55,632 nt of DNA from an uncultured Bacteroidales bacterium (GTDB taxonomy: Bacteria > Bacteroidota > Bacteroidia > Bacteroidales > FEN-979), in the NCBI GenBank assembly GCA_903903985.1, contig CAIVAT010000009.1:1-55632 (forward strand), written 5' to 3'. Positions 52,580 to 55,632 of this stretch are shown here, piece by piece. The notes under the pieces were generated by a model, which was not told the origin of the DNA, made no database searches, and saw only the letters and a list, made by a program, of their open reading frames with translations. The first letter of the stretch is position 1; every line of letters begins with the position of its first letter. The position numbers and the translations under genes were made by a program.

Positions 52580-55200
52580 TCGAAAATTATCTCCCTGTTC
52601 GAATCATCAATGCTGTATTTACCGAATTTTTTAAGAATGCTGTCGCCAAATTGCAACGATTGAATTTTCTTATTGACTGTTACTTTAATGTCCTTGACGC
52701 TGTTTTTACCGATCCTGATTTCTTTTAGCGTGAGCACGGCTTTTTCGGCAACAGTTCCTTCTCCTAAAATTTTTGTAGGATCACCATCAAAGCTTGTCTT
52801 ATCAATTACGCCATCTTTCAGTAACTTCAGGGTCAGAACCGGCGAAATAAAGGCTTCTTTTTCCTTTGAATCATAGGTGAATTCAGTGGTTATTCCATTG
52901 ATGTAGCTTGTTGCCTGCAGCAATCCATCCTTGGTCTTTATGAAAGGGACATTGTTTTCTTCGGGTTTGACCACCATTTCGATTTTCGTTGGCGGAACAT
53001 TCTTCGTGACTTTTGTTTTTGGCACATAGTCGTTCCGGAGAATTGAAAATTCAGTACGCCGGTTGAGTTGATGGGCAGCCTCTTTGACGCTGGTACTGGG
53101 CATCAGGTTGATGATGGAATCATTGAGCACTGTTCCGGCCTTAAAGGTAAATTCTTCTTTGACCACATCTTTATTGAGCATCCTGGGAACCCGTTCCCCG
53201 TATCCTTTAGCCACGAGCCGTTCGGGATCAATACCCCTTGAAATAAGGTAATCCACTACACTTTGTGCTCTTTTTTGGGAAAGGATATCGTTGCGTTCAT
53301 CACTGTCTCTCGAGTCGGTGTGTGATGCAAGTTCAATCACAATGTTTTCGTTTGCATCAAGTGTTTCGATCAACCCTTGGAGGGAGTCACGATATTGGGG
53401 TTTCAAATCCCACTTGGCCAGGTCATAAAGGATATCAGGCAAGACAACCGGCTTTTTAGGAATCGGCCGAAGTACAAAGTTGCGTACAAGGTCTTTGCTT
53501 CTTTCAATCCCAACCGTCGTTTCACGGCCCTTTTCATTAAAATAATCTTTTTTTGTTACCAGAATATCATAGGTTGTATTGGCCAGAATCTGCATTTTAT
53601 TGAAAGCGTAATGTCCTTTATCATCCGAGTTGTATTCAAACACCTTTCCGTCGGTTCCGACTATCCTGACCTTTGCTCCTGGAATTGGCTGCAAGGTACG
53701 GTCATCGGTGATATTGCCTTCCAGCGTATAATATACAGGCGGGATCAGGAAAGAATATATATCATCGCGTCCTTTACCTCCCGGGCGATTTGAAGAAAAC
53801 AAACCCTGTTCAAGTTCGTCGCCATTGAATACGATTCCAAAATCATCTGCCGGGGAATTGATTGGCGACCTCAAATTGATCGGCCGGGTCCATCGATCGG
53901 TGGTCATTGCAGCGGCAGGCATGTAAATTTTAATGGTGGCACCCGATGCATTGATGAAAGTATTGTTCGAAAGGGAGCTTTGCCACTGGTAACTGGTGGC
54001 ACCATCAACGTTGGAGAAAGGTTTGCCACCGATGGTGCTTTTCCATTGATAAACATTCGCAGTGCCGCTTTTTGTTCGTGTGGATACAAAGATGTCAAGC
54101 CCGCCCATTCCAGGGTGGCCATTGGAAGCAAAATATAAAATACTGTCGTCGCGGATGAAAGGAAAAAGTTCGTCGCCCGGTGTGTTTATTGCAGGGCCAA
54201 GGTTCACTTTCACGTAGGCACCTCCTTTTTTCTCCCGTTTGGCCATCCAGATATCCTTCCCGCCAAATCCTCCGGGCAGATCGGCGGAGAAAAAGATGGT
54301 TTCATCAGATGCAACTGTTGGGTGTCCCATGATCGCAGAAGAATCGCCTCCCAATTCAACTTTTTCAGGTTCTGTCCAGTTTGTCCCTCCCTGGCGGTTT
54401 GCTTTCATGATGGCACATCCGTTTTTACGTTTCGGATCATTCCAGCATCGTGTGAAGTAATACGTAGAAAAACGTGTATTAAATTGGCCGACACCTTCGT
54501 TGGCCTTGGAATTGACCATCCCGCCCTCATCGGCTAATACAGGTTTGCTCCAATCGCCTTTACGGTCGATGCGTGCAAAGAATAAGTCTGAAAAACCTAG
54601 CCCTGTCCAGTTATCGATGTCTTTTCCCTTGGCTCCGTTCCTGTCTGATGTGAAAAAGATAGATAAATATTTTTTATCCGCATAAGCAGCGGCAAAATCA
54701 TCTTCTTTCGAATTCAGTAATTTTTCCCATTTAACGCCATATTTTGTTGGATTTTCAATCCATTCCTTCGCTTCCGTGCACGTTGAAATTCCAATGTCAG
54801 CGCGCGGATCTGCCGGTCCGATCTCTTTATAGGCGGCATACTGTTTTATGGCTTCTTCGTAATTGCCGTTTGTTTTCAGTAGATCAGCGTATATAAGAAG
54901 GATTTTTGGATTGTCTTTGATGTACTTGGTGTTGATTACAAGTCTCTTGTAAGATGATTCGGCCTTCCTGGTATTGTTCATCATCCGGTAACACTCTGCG
55001 ATCCGGAGGGAAATGCGGTCTCGTTCAGTCTTGTTATTTTTAACCTTAGAATAAGCTTTCTGATATTTCTGTAATGCCAGCATAAACATTTGATCGGCAT
55101 AGGCTGCATCCGCGGCTTTGGAAAATTTGTTTTGTGCAAATGATCCCGGCGTTGATGCCATAAAAATCAAGATCAGAAGGGAAAGGATGGGGTAACGCAT
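52576..55200 (-). CDS. PorE-like TPR-PD40-CRD-OmpA protein with C-terminal retropepsin-like domain
   Basis: An 874-residue exported protein. The signal peptide (1-22) ends SFAQN. TPR-like helices span 25-150, PD40 propeller blades about 165-480, a carboxypeptidase regulatory-like domain about 490-575, and an OmpA peptidoglycan-binding domain 588-722 (IELASHTDSRDSDERND, LVAKGYGERVP). PorE of the type IX system has the same first four parts. Two features are unusual. Residues 381-434 are an insert of two YQW(K/Q)S-GAT Ig-like half-repeats between two blade strands. Residues 751-874 match retropepsin-like aspartic protease domains, with Asp777 followed by SKE in place of TGA. The ATG at 55200 follows from the signal peptide and the promoter. 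It overlaps purM by 4 bases. Confidence 0.85.
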   Translation of the reverse strand: MRYPILSLLILIFMASTPGSFAQNKFSKAADAAYADQMFMLALQKYQKAYSKVKNNKTERDRISLRIAECYRMMNNTRKAESSYKRLVINTKYIKDNPKILLIYADLLKTNGNYEEAIKQYAAYKEIGPADPRADIGISTCTEAKEWIENPTKYGVKWEKLLNSKEDDFAAAYADKKYLSIFFTSDRNGAKGKDIDNWTGLGFSDLFFARIDRKGDWSKPVLADEGGMVNSKANEGVGQFNTRFSTYYFTRCWNDPKRKNGCAIMKANRQGGTNWTEPEKVELGGDSSAIMGHPTVASDETIFFSADLPGGFGGKDIWMAKREKKGGAYVKVNLGPAINTPGDELFPFIRDDSILYFASNGHPGMGGLDIFVSTRTKSGTANVYQWKSTIGGKPFSNVDGATSYQWQSSLSNNTFINASGATIKIYMPAAAMTTDRWTRPINLRSPINSPADDFGIVFNGDELEQGLFSSNRPGGKGRDDIYSFLIPPVYYTLEGNITDDRTLQPIPGAKVRIVGTDGKVFEYNSDDKGHYAFNKMQILANTTYDILVTKKDYFNEKGRETTVGIERSKDLVRNFVLRPIPKKPVVLPDILYDLAKWDLKPQYRDSLQGLIETLDANENIVIELASHTDSRDSDERNDILSQKRAQSVVDYLISRGIDPERLVAKGYGERVPRMLNKDVVKEEFTFKAGTVLNDSIINLMPSTSVKEAAHQLNRRTEFSILRNDYVPKTKVTKNVPPTKIEMVVKPEENNVPFIKTKDGLLQATSYINGITTEFTYDSKEKEAFISPVLTLKLLKDGVIDKTSFDGDPTKILGEGTVAEKAVLTLKEIRIGKNSVKDIKVTVNKKIQSLQFGDSILKKFGKYSIDDSNREIIFE
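53899..54060 (-). other. In-frame insert of two Ig-like half-repeats in the PD40 propeller
   Basis: Codons 381-434 encode a 20-residue unit twice (starting ANVYQWKS and ATSYQWQS, each ending G-A-T) and a short tail IKIYMP. The residues on each side (TRTKSGT and DRWTRPINL) would join as a normal blade without it. Confidence 0.65.
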
Positions 55201-55232
55201 GTCAACGCAATTTGGATTGACTAATAAACGCA

Positions 55233-55240
55233 CAAATATA
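55233..55240 (-). promoter_or_regulatory. Promoter -7 box for the PorE-like gene
   Basis: TATATTTG on the minus strand fits TAnnTTTG, 33 bases before the ATG at 55200. Confidence 0.55.
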
Positions 55241-55262
55241 GGTAAAAGTCTGATGAAGGACT

Positions 55263-55301
55263 AAAAAAAATGGCTATCCCATGATATCGGGACAGCCATT
55301 T
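55263..55301 (-). terminator. Intrinsic terminator after secDF
   Basis: AAATGGCTATCCC (55268-55280) and GGGACAGCCATTT (55289-55301) form a 13-bp stem with one mismatch and an 8-base loop. On the minus strand it is followed by eight T (55263-55270). Confidence 0.85.
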
Positions 55302-55321
55302 GATGAATGTATTAATAAATC

Positions 55322-55632
55322 TTATTTGGCCTTGGTTTTTACCGCCTCCAGCTCTTTCTTCTGTTTACGCCGGCTCTGCCATAAAAGAATGTCGTAGGCA
55401 ACAGGTGTGGCGTTGAACACGGATGAATAGGTTCCGATCACCACCCCGACGATCAAAGCGAATGTAAATCCACGGAGTACTTCCCCTCCAAATATGAAGA
55501 TGATGATCAACGTGACAAGGGTTACACCCGATGTGTTGATGGTACGGCCAAGGGTACTGTTGATAGCCGCGTTGATGTTGTTACTGAGTTCCCGCTTCGG
55601 ATAAAGGGCCCGGTATTCACGGATCCTGTCGA
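55322..55632 (-). CDS. secDF: Protein translocase SecDF, C-terminal end (partial)
   Basis: The last 102 or so residues of a SecD-SecF protein, which uses the proton gradient to pull exported proteins out of the Sec channel. The frame is open to the window edge: DRIREYRALYPKRE, then NNINAAINSTLGRTINTSG, the transmembrane segment VTLVTLIIIFIFGGEVLRGF and GVVIGTYSSVFNATPVAY. These are SecF motifs. The Lys-rich tail ends at the TAA 55322. I infer the fused SecDF form because it is usual in Bacteroidota; the 5' end is outside the window. Confidence 0.93.
   Translation of the reverse strand, partial: DRIREYRALYPKRELSNNINAAINSTLGRTINTSGVTLVTLIIIFIFGGEVLRGFTFALIVGVVIGTYSSVFNATPVAYDILLWQSRRKQKKELEAVKTKAK

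Overview
The window is a stretch of chromosome from a member of the Bacteroidota, probably class Bacteroidia and probably not a close relative of a well-studied strain. The evidence is: many promoters fit the Bacteroidota -7 box TAnnTTTG; start codons lack strong Shine-Dalgarno sequences; type IX secretion (T9SS) sorting and gliding (CHU_C) domains are present; and lineage-typical families occur (DUF2723, DUF6089/PorG, DUF7033 deacetylase, PD40-OmpA). I see no transposase, integrase, phage gene, CRISPR array or rRNA. Gene density is high and codon use looks even, so this is core genome.

Layout. 1-3.9 kb: edge of a tRNA-Val gene, CoA-binding protein, DUF486 membrane protein, sugar kinase and dnaX. 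4-9.6 kb: polysaccharide deacetylase, acetyltransferase, upp, an orphan MacB-type permease and a RecD-like helicase. 9.6-15 kb (minus): outer-membrane barrel protein, lepA and a large surface protein with a CHU_C end. 15-19 kb: bifunctional (p)ppGpp enzyme, Fur-family regulator and purA. 19-24 kb (minus): the rimP-nusA-infB operon. 24-27 kb: a YCF48-repeat protein with a T9SS sorting tail, a small secreted repeat protein and tRNA-Gln. 27-34 kb: DUF2723 glycosyltransferase, lgt, a MurG-like glycosyltransferase, dprA and a PrsW-like membrane protein. 34-43.8 kb: an envelope cluster (rsgA, CBS-ACT protein, BamA-like barrel, nadK, porG, uppS, bamA and two Skp/OmpH chaperones). 43.8-48 kb (minus): two TPM proteins, LemA and htpG. 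48-55.6 kb: ilvE, pyrF, prfA, purM, a PorE-like OmpA protein and the end of secDF.

How it fits together. Much of the window serves envelope biogenesis. SecDF exports proteins; Lgt lipidates them; the DUF2723 protein may O-mannosylate them; Skp-like chaperones and BamA place barrels in the outer membrane; PorG and a PorE-like protein belong to or resemble T9SS parts; two encoded proteins look like T9SS cargo. The remainder is translation, stringent response, nucleotide synthesis and replication.

Most notable observations: (1) the PorE-like OmpA protein carries a C-terminal retropepsin-like domain whose active-site triplet is altered, and also a 54-residue insert of two Ig-like half-repeats inside its propeller; (2) dnaX has an eight-A slippery run, a following stem-loop and an immediate -1 stop, exactly where a short gamma form would be made; (3) a Fur-family protein lacks the structural zinc cysteines; (4) a small secreted protein repeats an (L/I)AP-TP-EA-F-D motif; (5) several dispersed intergenic repeats, one lying between a tRNA promoter and its tRNA. 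No wholly new multi-gene system is evident.
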